From NCBI RefSeq assembly GCF_002080045.1, contig NZ_MUIN01000009.1, forward strand, positions 126,342 through 190,341: DNA of 64,000 bases, in the 5' to 3' direction. Under the pieces are notes generated by a model. That model was given only the letters and a program-made list of their open reading frames with translations, was not told where the DNA came from and did no database searches. Made by a program: the position numbers and the translations under genes. Of this stretch, positions 1 through 7,556 are shown piece after piece; the stretch's first letter is position 1, and each line of letters starts with the position of its first letter. Source of the stretch: Pseudomonas sp. Bc-h. Its GTDB lineage: Bacteria > Pseudomonadota > Gammaproteobacteria > Pseudomonadales > Pseudomonadaceae.

Positions 1-45
1 CTTGGGTTTGCGACCACGGCCGGCGACCGTGGCGGTGCCTCCCAT
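1..45 (-). CDS. Phage terminase small subunit, N-terminal 15 codons only
   Basis: Only the first 15 codons lie in the window, beginning MGGTATVAGRGRKPK; the gene runs off the left edge. Starts of this kind (glycine-rich, then a basic GRKPK stretch) are typical of P27-family small terminases, the DNA-recognition subunit of the packaging motor. A good ribosome site, AGGAG, lies about 6 bases upstream of the ATG. It follows the HNH gene on the same strand, and HNH next to terminase is a standard pairing in tailed-phage packaging modules. The identification rests on very few residues plus context. Confidence 0.6.
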   Translation of the reverse strand, partial: MGGTATVAGRGRKPK

Positions 46-229
46 CGCGCAACTCCTAAACTTTTAATTTCGCGGGTGTGAAAATCAGGTTCGGGGGACG
101 GTGTCCGTATAAATAGCCCCTAACTTTTGACCCTCCCCCTACCATAGCCAACACCTATAGCACCATATTTCGGTGCGCAACGTGCCATATTTTCGTCGAG
201 TCGCGGACGTGAGGTTGTCAGCTTTCCGG

Positions 230-595
230 TTACGACGGTTTTCCGCCGGAGCCGAAGCGCGCCTCTCGTTTGGTCTTCGCTTCATGGCAATCGTGGTTGA
301 TCGCGCGGAGGTTCGACGGTATGTCGGTCCCACCTTGCGCAAGCGGAATGATGTGGTCCACCTCATGTGCCGGTCGAACTCGGTCCAGCGCCCGACAGTC
401 TTCGCACTTGCAGATGTAATGGTCCCGCTTCAGCACCTGGTCTCGCAGCCTTCGCCACGGCCTGCCACCACGACCGGAACCGTTACGAGTCGACCAAGGC
501 TTGGCAAGGTGGGCATGCTCATCGCAGTACCGCATATTGCGGGTCAGCGTGTTGCACCCTTGGGCGTTACAGGGCTTTTGAGGTCGTAGGGGCAT
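230..595 (-). CDS. Phage HNH endonuclease
   Basis: A 121-residue HNH nuclease. Residues about 50-110 hold the motif: a zinc-ligand pair near CKCEDC, the catalytic core HEVDHIIPLAQGG and a following NLRAINHDCHEAK that supplies the last H and the C/H ligands. Its length suits stand-alone phage HNH proteins. These lie beside terminase genes and in several phages nick DNA to help the large terminase start packaging. It is on the late strand between a short hypothetical gene and the small terminase. Confidence 0.85.
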   Translation of the reverse strand: MPLRPQKPCNAQGCNTLTRNMRYCDEHAHLAKPWSTRNGSGRGGRPWRRLRDQVLKRDHYICKCEDCRALDRVRPAHEVDHIIPLAQGGTDIPSNLRAINHDCHEAKTKREARFGSGGKPS

Positions 596-606
596 GAAGA
601 CCTCAG

Positions 607-810
607 TTAACCGAGTAACAGCTGTGTCTGCTTCAGCGCGTGAGCGTGGAGCACTGCGACGATATAGCCGTTGGGTAGGCCGCCAGCCTTCGCTGCATCG
701 AGCGCGGTGGTGATGGCTCGGTCGAGATGACCGACCTCAGCGTTCACATCTAAAGCGGGTGGCGTGACTGGGGCTGGCGGAGGCAACATTTCTTTGGGTT
801 TTCTTGGCAT
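607..810 (-). CDS. Hypothetical phage protein, 67 aa
   Basis: A short proline-rich N-terminus (residues 1-20, basic then PPPAPVTPP) precedes a helical, alanine-rich segment ending in LLLG. I do not recognise the family. It is in the late direction, 11 bases upstream of the HNH gene and just downstream of the lysis block, so it is probably part of the same transcript. It has no membrane segment or catalytic motif. The ribosome site is weak (GAG about 8 bases before the ATG). Confidence 0.5.
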   Translation of the reverse strand: MPRKPKEMLPPPAPVTPPALDVNAEVGHLDRAITTALDAAKAGGLPNGYIVAVLHAHALKQTQLLLG

Positions 811-920
811 GTCTGATACTCACTATGTTCTCGCGCCACGAACAGGAGCCGCTGAAAACGTGATGCGACTTGCTATGCTCATCGCTACGTCGAATGGTTG
901 GCATCATTAAGGAAATCGTT

Positions 921-1127
921 ATGGCATTGGATTGGCACTCGGTCGCTCTCACCCGCAGCACCCCGCTTGACGGGCACTACCGCAATACTCAAAACGTCCG
1001 CCGGTTCCTGATCTCGCAATGCGGGAACGGATTCAAATTCGATCGGCCGTTCATGGCATGGATCAAGGGCAATGAAAACCTGACCATGGGTGAAGTTGCA
1101 GATGAATGGATGCGCCGGAATAGCTAA
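921..1127 (+). CDS. Small DUF6434-like protein
   Basis: 68 residues. The start at 921 was chosen over an in-frame codon at 870 because AAGGAA lies 6-7 bases before it and the conserved part begins here. The pattern W..VALTR.TPL...Y.NTQNVRRF with later GFKFDRPFMAWIK and a closing MGEVADEWMRR resembles the small domain catalogued as DUF6434, known also beside SAP-like domains; its function is unknown. It is transcribed against the surrounding late genes, so it probably has its own promoter in 811-920 and is a candidate moron. Family assignment is from memory of the motif. Confidence 0.65.
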   Translation: MALDWHSVALTRSTPLDGHYRNTQNVRRFLISQCGNGFKFDRPFMAWIKGNENLTMGEVADEWMRRNS

Positions 1128-1139
1128 TCTCCGTCCGGC

Positions 1140-1412
1140 CTACTTGCTCTTGCTGCGCTGGATCTGCGCGTCGACCTGATCGGCGCATGTATCGAGCAGG
1201 TTGATAGCCCGATCTTTCATCGCCCAAAGGTCACCGTTCAGTGCCAGGTCATCATCGCTGTCGCTGATGCGCTCGCACGGGACCAGCTCAGGGGGTTCGA
1301 GCCTTACCGTTGTCGTCTTTACCGTTGCTGGCTGGTTTGCCGCGCAGGCCGTCAGGCAAAGGCTGATCAGCCCACTTGCGAACAGCCGGGCTTTTGCGCT
1401 TGAGGTCTTCAA
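1140..1412 (-). CDS. Rz1-like outer-membrane spanin lipoprotein
   Basis: 90 residues. The N-terminus is a lipoprotein signal with lipobox LTAC, acylated cysteine at residue 23. The mature part is short and rich in proline, as expected for the outer-membrane half of a two-component spanin. It starts inside the Rz gene in another frame and overlaps its 3' end by 125 bases, the classic nested or overlapped Rz/Rz1 arrangement. The two proteins bridge the periplasm and fuse inner and outer membranes at the end of lysis. Confidence 0.8.
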   Translation of the reverse strand: MKTSSAKARLFASGLISLCLTACAANQPATVKTTTVRLEPPELVPCERISDSDDDLALNGDLWAMKDRAINLLDTCADQVDAQIQRSKSK

Positions 1413-1674
1413 AGTCTTTCCTCGCCTTCAGGGCTTTCTGTTCGCTGGCTTTGAGCCGGTTATTGAGGTCAGCCTGGTAGGCAACGTTTCTTGCAGCCTC
1501 GGCACGCAGGGTGGTGATCGTCGCCTGACTTTCGACATTGGCGGCAAGCGCGTCGGTCTTTGCCTTGGTCTCGATAGCGACCTCACCACGAAGGGCGATA
1601 ACGCGGTACTGCTGGATACCAACAAGCAGTAGCGCAACCAGGGCGATGATCAGTGCAGTGGCGATTGCTTTCAT
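1288..1674 (-). CDS. Rz-like inner-membrane spanin
   Basis: 128 residues. The start at 1674 is preferred over upstream in-frame codons because it overlaps the holin stop by 4 bases (ATGA) and begins with a membrane anchor (MKAIATALIIALVALLLVG). Residues about 25-95 are charged and alanine/leucine-rich, predicting a long periplasmic coiled coil, as in Rz. It lies directly downstream of the holin and is overlapped by the Rz1-like lipoprotein. No endolysin gene is visible in this lysis block, so the lysozyme must be elsewhere, perhaps left of the window. Confidence 0.8.
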   Translation of the reverse strand: MKAIATALIIALVALLLVGIQQYRVIALRGEVAIETKAKTDALAANVESQATITTLRAEAARNVAYQADLNNRLKASEQKALKARKDFEDLKRKSPAVRKWADQPLPDGLRGKPASNGKDDNGKARTP

Positions 1675-2000
1675 AGTGAATCCGCCTTGCGGCCAAGGAA
1701 CCGAATAATCAGTTCGCGGATCGCGGTCACCCCAATGAAACCGATCGCACCACCGGCGGCGACGGACAGGCTGGAAGGCCAGGCCATCCACTCAATCACG
1801 CTGCTGGCCGAAAGGCTCAGTGCCCCGCAGATCAATGCCTCCAGTATCACGCGCCATTTGTTGGCCTCTTTGCCTTCGTAGAGCACGCGTAATAGTGAAA
1901 TGGTTGCGGCCATAACCGCTCCTTGCCACAGCGGGTCACTGAGTTTCAGTCGAAGCCAGTCCCACGCCTGCACCCAAATGCCAGGATCTTTATCAAACAT
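1671..2000 (-). CDS. Phage holin, lambda-family-like
   Basis: 109 residues with about three hydrophobic stretches: around 28-42, 55-72 and 78-98. The C-terminus is charged (RFLGRKADSL). The motif LWQGAVMAATISLLRVLYEGKEANKWR resembles the holin family found in pyocin and lambdoid lysis cassettes of Pseudomonas. Holins form inner-membrane holes that time lysis. It is the first gene after the Q region on the late strand, directly followed by Rz with a 4-base overlap. Confidence 0.75.
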   Translation of the reverse strand: MFDKDPGIWVQAWDWLRLKLSDPLWQGAVMAATISLLRVLYEGKEANKWRVILEALICGALSLSASSVIEWMAWPSSLSVAAGGAIGFIGVTAIRELIIRFLGRKADSL

Positions 2001-2090
2001 GGTGACGTCCGACTGACCTCCCTTCTGGGAGCGGGAATGAATCAGCCCCGCAGCAGTCCCAGGTTGGAGCGATGGGGGTGGCGGGGCTGA

Positions 2091-2123
2091 AAAGGAAAAG
2101 CCCCCGGTTGTAGCCGGGGCTCA
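2091..2123 (-). terminator. Rho-independent terminator upstream of holin
   Basis: Read on the minus strand, AGCCCCGG pairs with CCGGGGGCT around a short TACAA loop and is followed by TTTTCCTTTT. Its place between Q and the holin fits a late-leader terminator (tR' type) that Q would override. That role is inferred from position. Confidence 0.65.
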
Positions 2124-2161
2124 ACAATCTGAGTGAACTGCATTTTGCCGATGGAGACACG

Positions 2162-2254
2162 ATGCGTCGCGCTGCTTTCACAGCAATCCACGCTGCAATG
2201 AAAACAGACTTATTCCGCGCGGAAAAGATTTTTTTTGAGGCTCGAATAGAATAA
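2162..2254 (+). CDS. Candidate 30-aa micro-ORF in the late-leader gap
   Basis: An ATG with GGAG five bases upstream opens a 30-codon frame ending in TAA, with a basic/hydrophobic product starting MRRAAFTAIHAAMK. The remainder of 2001-2362 holds only the minus-strand terminator and the AT-rich leader of the next gene. No homology is recognised. It may be chance, or a short leader peptide for the NTPase gene. Confidence 0.2.
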   Translation: MRRAAFTAIHAAMKTDLFRAEKIFFEARIE

Positions 2255-2362
2255 GCTTCAGCTGCCTGGAGCGAATCAAAACATTCTGACGCTATTAAGA
2301 GAGCCTTACATACAGCACAGCTAAAGGCTCACCCAAAAAACAAAATTGCGAAGCCTCTCAAG

Positions 2363-4195
2363 ATGAACAAAGAAACAGAACAACGATCACCGTCAGAGCA
2401 AATGCCATCGCACCTCCAGAGTTATTTGGAATATTATAAATCGCTGAAAAACCCCTGCTATGGGGTACTCATCACGGGCGCATGGGGTGCGGGCAAAACA
2501 CATCAGATAAAAAGCATACTATCCAAAGAAGAAATCTACTATATAAGCCTGTTCGGGACGCAGACTACTGAGGAGGTTTACTCGGCAGTTTACGCGAAAA
2601 TGTACCCTATAAAATCGATGACTAGAGAGGCTGTCAAGAAAACTGAAGGCACGGAGATAGAGCTTTCTATCGCAACGTTGAACCTAGGGGGGGTTGTCTC
2701 TGGGATTGCACACGCATTTCTGCGAGACCAAGTAAAAGCCGACAGAATCTTGGTATTTGATGACCTTGAAAGAAGCAGCGTCCCTATCAAAGACCTATTA
2801 GGTGTGTTCAATAAGTACATAGAACATCATGAGTGCCGGGTATTGGTTATCGCGCACGACGAAAAAATATCGTCTCAGTTGCAGGAGACGAAAGAGAAAG
2901 TGTTTGGACAGACCATCCAGATCAAGCCCCAGATAGCTGAAGCTTTCGACGACTTCGCAGACCGGCTAGATACTCAAGAAACCAGAGAAATCCTGCAATC
3001 AATAAAACTTGATATTCTAGAAACTTTTGAACAATCCCAAACTTTCTCACTGAGAATACTCAAACATACTCTCGAAGACCTCGGACGACTATTTAAAACT
3101 CTTTCAGACACTCATAAAGCAAATGTCGAAGCAATGAAGGATCTATGCCTCCTCTTCTGCGCTCTTAGCCTTGAGGTTAGGTCCGGAAGGCTGAGAGAAA
3201 TAGATTTAGTGGATCGTAGCGGGACGATAATTCGATTCCAGATGGGGCGCGCTAGGACAGATCAGCACTTAGAAATTCCCAGTATATTCACCGCCAACAG
3301 TCGTTACGATAAGATAGACCTCGGAAATCAGATATTAAAAGATGCTGTTCTCATAAACCTTTTGATCAAGGGTGTTTACCTACCTTCAGAAATACGTGAA
3401 TCTTTAAACGAGAGCCTCCACTTTACGAAGGTAAGTGACCTTCCTCCGTGGCTAGTGTTTATGAAATTCGACGAGATTACCGAGCAAGAGTCCAGGGCGG
3501 CAGCAGACCAACTGATAGATCAATTCCACAATAGAAAATTCGCCAGCGTAGGTGAGATGATTCATCTATTGGCCTTGCGGTTTCTTCTTTCTGATATGAG
3601 TTTGATTCCTACTGACTTCGACCAGACCGAGATGGACTGCAAAAAGTATCTGGATGACGTCCTCGCGCAAGACCTACTCCCACCAGATATCAGTGATACA
3701 ACTTATAAGAAAAGCTTTTTAACTGGGTATCAAGGGTATGCTTTTTGGGTCGAAGAAAGCTATAGATCTAACTTCAGAAACGTTCTCGAACATTTGAAAA
3801 TTTGCGGCGCAAAAGCGTCAAAAAAACTTTACCCCAGTATTGCAAAGGAGCTACTTAGCCTCCTTGGGACCGACGGTGCACTGTTCGCGCGGAAAATCAG
3901 CTATACATTTAGTGGGGAGAATACCTACGCCCGGACAGATGTACTTGCGGCCATAGATCCCAGTGACTTCGTTCAGGAGTGGATGGGCTCCCCTCCTCCC
4001 AACTGGCTCCACATCAGCCGCGGGCTAGAGCAGAGATATTCTGGTGGAGAACTCCAGACATTTCTTAAAGATGAGAAGGAGTGGCTTAAGAGCGTAATTT
4101 CGATTCTAGATCAGCAGCACAAGAGAGCGGTTGGGATCAGAAAGAAACGTATTGAACGAATAGTTCCGCAGTCTCTCCGAGATGCATGCAACTAA
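2363..4195 (+). CDS. KAP-type P-loop NTPase, candidate phage-exclusion moron
   Basis: 610 residues. A Walker A motif (GAWGAGKT, residues 39-46) follows a short N-terminus. Walker B ILVFDDLE lies at about 129-136. Between them a hydrophobic stretch (LNLGGVVSGIAHAFL, 106-120) recalls the membrane-associated insert of KAP NTPases. The C-terminal two thirds are helical with no recognised enzyme motif. KAP proteins include PifA of plasmid F, which excludes phage T7. The gene is plainly AT-richer than its neighbours, lies on the opposite strand to the late operon and is bounded by a hairpin at 4212-4242, all signs of a transferred cargo gene. Its exact function is unknown. Confidence 0.8.
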   Translation: MNKETEQRSPSEQMPSHLQSYLEYYKSLKNPCYGVLITGAWGAGKTHQIKSILSKEEIYYISLFGTQTTEEVYSAVYAKMYPIKSMTREAVKKTEGTEIELSIATLNLGGVVSGIAHAFLRDQVKADRILVFDDLERSSVPIKDLLGVFNKYIEHHECRVLVIAHDEKISSQLQETKEKVFGQTIQIKPQIAEAFDDFADRLDTQETREILQSIKLDILETFEQSQTFSLRILKHTLEDLGRLFKTLSDTHKANVEAMKDLCLLFCALSLEVRSGRLREIDLVDRSGTIIRFQMGRARTDQHLEIPSIFTANSRYDKIDLGNQILKDAVLINLLIKGVYLPSEIRESLNESLHFTKVSDLPPWLVFMKFDEITEQESRAAADQLIDQFHNRKFASVGEMIHLLALRFLLSDMSLIPTDFDQTEMDCKKYLDDVLAQDLLPPDISDTTYKKSFLTGYQGYAFWVEESYRSNFRNVLEHLKICGAKASKKLYPSIAKELLSLLGTDGALFARKISYTFSGENTYARTDVLAAIDPSDFVQEWMGSPPPNWLHISRGLEQRYSGGELQTFLKDEKEWLKSVISILDQQHKRAVGIRKKRIERIVPQSLRDACN

Positions 4196-4211
4196 CACTG
4201 ACCTGCAGAAA

Positions 4212-4242
4212 GGATATGGCTTTATATTTCCAAGCCATATCC
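4212..4242 (+). terminator. Hairpin after the KAP NTPase gene
   Basis: GGATATGGCTT pairs perfectly with AAGCCATATCC (11 bp) around a 9-base loop, 16 bases after the stop codon. There is no proper T tract downstream, so it may be a weak terminator or an RNA-stabilising stem. It also lies 29 bases beyond the 3' end of the convergent Q gene and could serve that strand. Confidence 0.5.
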
Positions 4243-4270
4243 TATACCTTCTGACAATGTCCCGAAGACT

Positions 4271-4660
4271 TTATGCAAATTCCGGCTGAGTTGATAAAGC
4301 ACAGTCAATCCAAGCGGCCGCTGCCCTGGCTAGCTCTCTCGTCTTACCTTCACTTAACCCATAATATTTTCCGACTCGAATCATCGGCCATTTCGCTCCA
4401 AAATACAGCCACGCAATATCTCCCATCTGTTGATCTCGCACGCTCAGTCTGGCCACTGCCCCGTCAACTGCTAGAGCGCAGTCATCCGTGATGCAGTAGC
4501 TCTTTGTTTGGGACGGCTGTGGGATCTCATGACGAATCAGTTGTAGTGATGGCGAAACATATCCAGGTACAGCTATTCCATCCATCCGCCACCACCCCCA
4601 CTGTTCGAGCAGATACTCAGTGTCCCCCAGTGGGCGATGCAGCGGCTTGCGAGTATTCAT
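4271..4660 (-). CDS. Phage antitermination protein Q-like
   Basis: 129 residues. The ATG at 4660 is chosen because AGGGGA lies 7 bases upstream; a TTG two codons earlier overlaps that site. The protein resembles the Q type whose C-terminus carries a helix-turn-helix-like region (IAWLYFGAKWPMIRVGKYYGLSEGKTRELARAA, split here as residues about 80-115). Q binds DNA near the late promoter and makes RNA polymerase ignore terminators. It is last in the PR operon and lies before the terminator and lysis genes, the expected Q position. Confidence 0.75.
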   Translation of the reverse strand: MNTRKPLHRPLGDTEYLLEQWGWWRMDGIAVPGYVSPSLQLIRHEIPQPSQTKSYCITDDCALAVDGAVARLSVRDQQMGDIAWLYFGAKWPMIRVGKYYGLSEGKTRELARAAAAWIDCALSTQPEFA

Positions 4661-4662
4661 GG

Positions 4663-4977
4663 TCAATCCCCTGTGAAGTTCGATCCGCCGGCGCCGCGGC
4701 GGTTGTTTTGTTCGTACTGCAACTGTGCATCACCCTGCCCGTGCCGCGCCCTGTTCAGATCGGCCGCCATGTTGCGCAGCTTCATGTTCAGCTGTGGCAC
4801 CAGTTCCTCAAGCGGCAGCGCTTCGCCAGTCGCCTGGCAGACCCAGCCAGAACCATGGCAACGGGTGCAGTCGAGCTGGTGAAACACACCCCTGATGACG
4901 CCAGTGCCACGGCAGGCGGCGCATTCCATGAGCGGCTTGAGTTCCTTCCGGAAGGCAGGGCCATGGCTCTTCTTCAT
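4663..4977 (-). CDS. DnaJ-type zinc-finger phage protein
   Basis: 104 residues with two CxxCxGxG repeats, CAACRGTG (about 19-26) and CTRCHGSG (about 37-44), the zinc-binding signature of the DnaJ cysteine-rich domain, but no J domain. The C-terminus has a helical segment (LEELVPQLNMKLRNMAADL). Such small proteins are frequent just before Q in Pseudomonas lambdoid prophages and their job is unknown. It overlaps the upstream gene by 4 bases and ends two bases before the Q ATG, so translation is probably coupled. Confidence 0.65.
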   Translation of the reverse strand: MKKSHGPAFRKELKPLMECAACRGTGVIRGVFHQLDCTRCHGSGWVCQATGEALPLEELVPQLNMKLRNMAADLNRARHGQGDAQLQYEQNNRRGAGGSNFTGD

Positions 4978-5222
4978 GCCTCACCTACCAGCCAGTCGGC
5001 TGCCAGATGGATGTTGAAAGGCACCTTGTTGCTGTCGATCTCGAACCGGTGGCCGCCGTCCATGACGACAGTAAGGCGAGTGAACTCGTCGAAGTTCTGC
5101 TTCATCACCATGAATACCTTCGAACGATCGAACTCACGGCGAGGCGCAGGCGTTGCTGTGTTGATGCCCGGCACCTGGAATGCGTAGGCCAAGGCCATGG
5201 CGCCGTCGAACGAAATGCTCAT
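4974..5222 (-). CDS. Hypothetical phage protein, 82 aa
   Basis: Starts at the ATG at 5222 (MSISFDG), which has GAGG about 8 bases upstream; an in-frame extension upstream has no ribosome site and overlaps the recombinase end. The product is soluble, with a beta-strand-like pattern (RLTVVMDGGHRFEID) and no recognised motif. It overlaps the following zinc-finger gene by 4 bases and belongs to the PR transcript. Confidence 0.6.
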   Translation of the reverse strand: MSISFDGAMALAYAFQVPGINTATPAPRREFDRSKVFMVMKQNFDEFTRLTVVMDGGHRFEIDSNKVPFNIHLAADWLVGEA

Positions 5223-5238
5223 TCTGAAACCTCGCCTT

Positions 5239-6519
5239 TTATGGAATCGTGATTTGGCTAGGGGCCGCGCCACTTATGGCATCGACGGCATTCTGCGAAT
5301 TTTCGTTTCTAGTCATGGTCGAGCGGTGAATCAGACTGAAGCCTTTCCCGTCTAGCCAATCATGCCACTTGCCCAGCGCCTCACTTTTCAGCAGCTCCGC
5401 CGAGGTATGGATGTAGGTCTGCACGTTCCGGGTCATCGTGTGGTTCACCAGCATCTCGCCGATGAGGAAGTCGACCCCGAGGTCTGTCCAGCCCGTACGG
5501 GCCACCTTACGCAGGTCATGACTGGTCCACTCGCCCTTGCCCAGACGGGCGAACACTGCGCATGCCTGGCTGTCGCTGATCGGGCCACGGCTCTTGGCCG
5601 GGAACATGTAGGCACCCTTGTAGCCCCTCGACGATTGCCAGTCCCGATACCGATCCAACAGCGCGCATACCTGGCGGGTCAGTGGCAGGCAGTGCTCGCA
5701 GCGAGTTTTTGTGTTCTCAGCAGGAATGAACCACTCACCCTGCTCGCCCAGGGTGAAATGCACCCAGCGGGCCTGACGCGTCTCACCTGCCCGCGTGCCG
5801 TGGCACAGCATCATTAAGGCGAGCATTGCGTCTTGCGGATTCCGGTCGAAGTCGTCGGCCAGTTCGGCAATGACTCCTTCCAACTGGACGGCGCGCAGTC
5901 GGGATGGCTTCGGCAGGATGCGGGCTTTGGTGAAGTCGGTGAACTTGAAACCGGCAGTTGGGTTCTTTGCGATCAGTCGGAGTTTCTCTGCCTGACGGAA
6001 CGCGACAACCAGCACGCCCCACATAAGGCGTACGTAAGACAGCGACATTTCGGCCTGCATAGGCCACATCACCAGCTTGTCCAGGGCGGACCGGTCCACG
6101 TCATCGATCAGCAGGTCAGACAGGCGCGGCTTCAAGTGGCAGGTGATGATTGAGGTGTTAGTAGCTCGGCGCTTGGCTGACAGGCTTCGCTCAGTCGATT
6201 GGCGGGTCATAAACCAGTCGAGCAACTGACCAACCGTTTGTAAGGTACCGGCAGCGGCCGACGCCTTGGGATCGGCGGCCAAGCGCTCGCGGATCTTAGG
6301 CAAGGCGTTGATAAGGCCCTTTACCGACAGCTCGGGAAAGCCCCCAACTTTTTCCCACTGGCTCCCGCGCACCAGGTGCCACGTTCCGCGATCACGGTTT
6401 TTATGAAAGCGGAAATACACGCCAGGGTAGCGAGCGTCACGCATGTCGCGCACTGTTGAGTTTGCAGACTGCCGGCGGATCTCGGCGTCGGAAAACGAGG
6501 TAAGTAGTGTTTGACTCAT
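5239..6519 (-). CDS. Second tyrosine recombinase of the prophage, in the nin-like region
   Basis: 426 residues. The catalytic set is visible: R in GTRAGE (about 241-246), H and R in HDLR (334-337), a histidine in VNHT (about 360) and the tyrosine in NVQTYIH (about 369). The N-terminal third resembles the arm and core-binding parts of phage integrases. The start at 6519 is supported by GAGGG upstream and a 4-base overlap with the VRR-NUC gene. It cannot be the main integrase by position: that one sits at the tRNA (26023-27138). Here, in the nin region where lambdoid phages often carry recombination enzymes such as RusA, it may resolve dimers or concatemers. Its role is inferred. Confidence 0.8.
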   Translation of the reverse strand: MSQTLLTSFSDAEIRRQSANSTVRDMRDARYPGVYFRFHKNRDRGTWHLVRGSQWEKVGGFPELSVKGLINALPKIRERLAADPKASAAAGTLQTVGQLLDWFMTRQSTERSLSAKRRATNTSIITCHLKPRLSDLLIDDVDRSALDKLVMWPMQAEMSLSYVRLMWGVLVVAFRQAEKLRLIAKNPTAGFKFTDFTKARILPKPSRLRAVQLEGVIAELADDFDRNPQDAMLALMMLCHGTRAGETRQARWVHFTLGEQGEWFIPAENTKTRCEHCLPLTRQVCALLDRYRDWQSSRGYKGAYMFPAKSRGPISDSQACAVFARLGKGEWTSHDLRKVARTGWTDLGVDFLIGEMLVNHTMTRNVQTYIHTSAELLKSEALGKWHDWLDGKGFSLIHRSTMTRNENSQNAVDAISGAAPSQITIP

Positions 6520-6944
6520 GCGGCGGCCCTCGTTGGCGGCTGAAGAAGGTAGGACCGAATCGCCTCGAGCGCGTCGACCTGCCCGCGACACACGATCGCC
6601 AGATATCCCTGCTCGATCAGCAGGTGCAGGTAGGCATCCTGCTCGGGGGAAACATCGGCGTCGTATGGCGGCTCGGCCTTGAACTCGATGTACAGACCGA
6701 AGTACCCGCCGCGCGCCATCGGCAACACCAGGTCAGGCACACCGGCGCGGACACCTTGCTTCTTCAGGTCCATCGCAACCTTGACGTGCCGGTGGCCGCC
6801 GTTCGGAACGTGGTAAATCAGCTTCGCGGCTTCGGGGTGGCGGAGTTTCAACACCATGATCAGCGCGGCTTGCTCCAGCCCTTCACGATCGATACGTGGC
6901 TTGCGAGGGTTCTTCGCTTTGAATGGCTTAAGCTTGAGCGGCAT
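6516..6944 (-). CDS. VRR-NUC domain nuclease
   Basis: 142 residues. The fold signature is clear: an N-terminal basic stretch, then EQAALIMVLKLRHPEAAKLIYHVPNGG (about 23-50), VRAGVPDLVLP with the catalytic aspartate, and YIEFKAEP with the E-x-K pair, followed by SPEQDAYLHLLIEQGY. VRR-NUC nucleases belong to the PD-(D/E)XK group and in phages act on branched DNA. The ATG at 6944 overlaps the stop of the DUF1364 gene (ATGA); an in-frame GTG one codon earlier is less likely. It probably works with the adjacent recombinase in DNA processing. Confidence 0.85.
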   Translation of the reverse strand: MPLKLKPFKAKNPRKPRIDREGLEQAALIMVLKLRHPEAAKLIYHVPNGGHRHVKVAMDLKKQGVRAGVPDLVLPMARGGYFGLYIEFKAEPPYDADVSPEQDAYLHLLIEQGYLAIVCRGQVDALEAIRSYLLQPPTRAAA

Positions 6945-7249
6945 CACGCGGCCACCTTCCCTTCCGTCACGAGGATGTCGAGCGTTCGGATGATGCCTTC
7001 GAGGTGCATGCGGCGAAGTTCGTCGTGGCTGAACTCTGTCTTGCTTCGCGCGTCGACGGCGTCACGGCAAGCGGAACATGCCCAGGCTGCCTGCAGGTCG
7101 TTTGGCTTAATACCCATGCCGCTGCGCGTGCCCGCCAGGCGGAAGTGAGCCAGCACCGTCGTTTCTGGGTTACCGTTGCACACGCCCGGAACGCGGATCT
7201 GGCAGTCGCGCCCGCGCGCAGCCTTGGTAAGCTTGGTCTGCTTCCTCAC
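6944..7249 (-). CDS. DUF1364 (nin-region) protein
   Basis: 101 residues beginning with GTG at 7249, read as MRKQTKLTKAARGRDCQIR. The family always starts at this point, so the longer upstream frame is rejected. The conserved pattern of four cysteines and histidine (DCQIRVPGVCNGNPETTVLAHFR, then AWACSACRDAVDAR) suggests a zinc-bound HNH-like fold. DUF1364 genes are frequent in the nin region of lambdoid phages and are sometimes annotated as nuclease-like; function is unproven. The GTG overlaps the stop of a 37-codon gene upstream (GTGA) and the 3' end overlaps VRR-NUC. Confidence 0.8.
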   Translation of the reverse strand: MRKQTKLTKAARGRDCQIRVPGVCNGNPETTVLAHFRLAGTRSGMGIKPNDLQAAWACSACRDAVDARSKTEFSHDELRRMHLEGIIRTLDILVTEGKVAA

Positions 7250-7359
7250 AGGCCACCCCCGAACTGGTATTCCGCCGGCATCACCTGGTGCGAATAGGCG
7301 CACTGCATCAATGAGCAGGCGGAGCGGGCTACGCCGATCAGCGCGAAAAGAGTCTTCAT
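7246..7359 (-). CDS. 37-aa coupled phage peptide
   Basis: A small frame hidden between two real genes: ATG at 7359 overlaps the upstream stop as ATGA, and its own TGA overlaps the GTG of DUF1364 as GTGA. GGGAGAG lies about 6 bases before the ATG. The product begins MKTLFALIGVARSACS and has one short hydrophobic N-terminal stretch, so it may be a small membrane or signal-like peptide. Double overlap and a good ribosome site support translation; at the least it serves to couple DUF1364 to upstream genes. Confidence 0.55.
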   Translation of the reverse strand: MKTLFALIGVARSACSLMQCAYSHQVMPAEYQFGGGL

Positions 7360-7556
7360 GGGTAGCTCTCCCAAAGATCAACAACTTCGAAGGTGCTGGG
7401 CCACTTGGCGCCGGCGTAATTGATGGCGATGCCTCGATCAGCAAAGAGCGCCTGCGGCTGCTCCGGCTCGGCAGTGAGGTCCACCTTGTAGGCGCCGCTG
7501 TACACGGCGAACTGATAATTGCTGGTCACCGGCGGGGCAAGCATCGGGTTACGCAT
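7356..7556 (-). CDS. Hypothetical phage protein, 66 aa
   Basis: The ATG at 7556 (MRNPMLAPP) has GGTGG upstream and overlaps the end of the P-like gene by 8 bases. The product is a small soluble protein with aromatic-rich C-terminus (WPSTFEVVDLWESYP). Family not recognised. It is one link in a chain of overlapping genes from P to the recombinase, so it is almost certainly co-translated with them. Confidence 0.55.
   Translation of the reverse strand: MRNPMLAPPVTSNYQFAVYSGAYKVDLTAEPEQPQALFADRGIAINYAGAKWPSTFEVVDLWESYP

Noticed and set aside
1993..2181. Minus-strand 62-codon frame over the late leader
   Set aside because: It runs through a terminator hairpin, has no ribosome site and odd composition.
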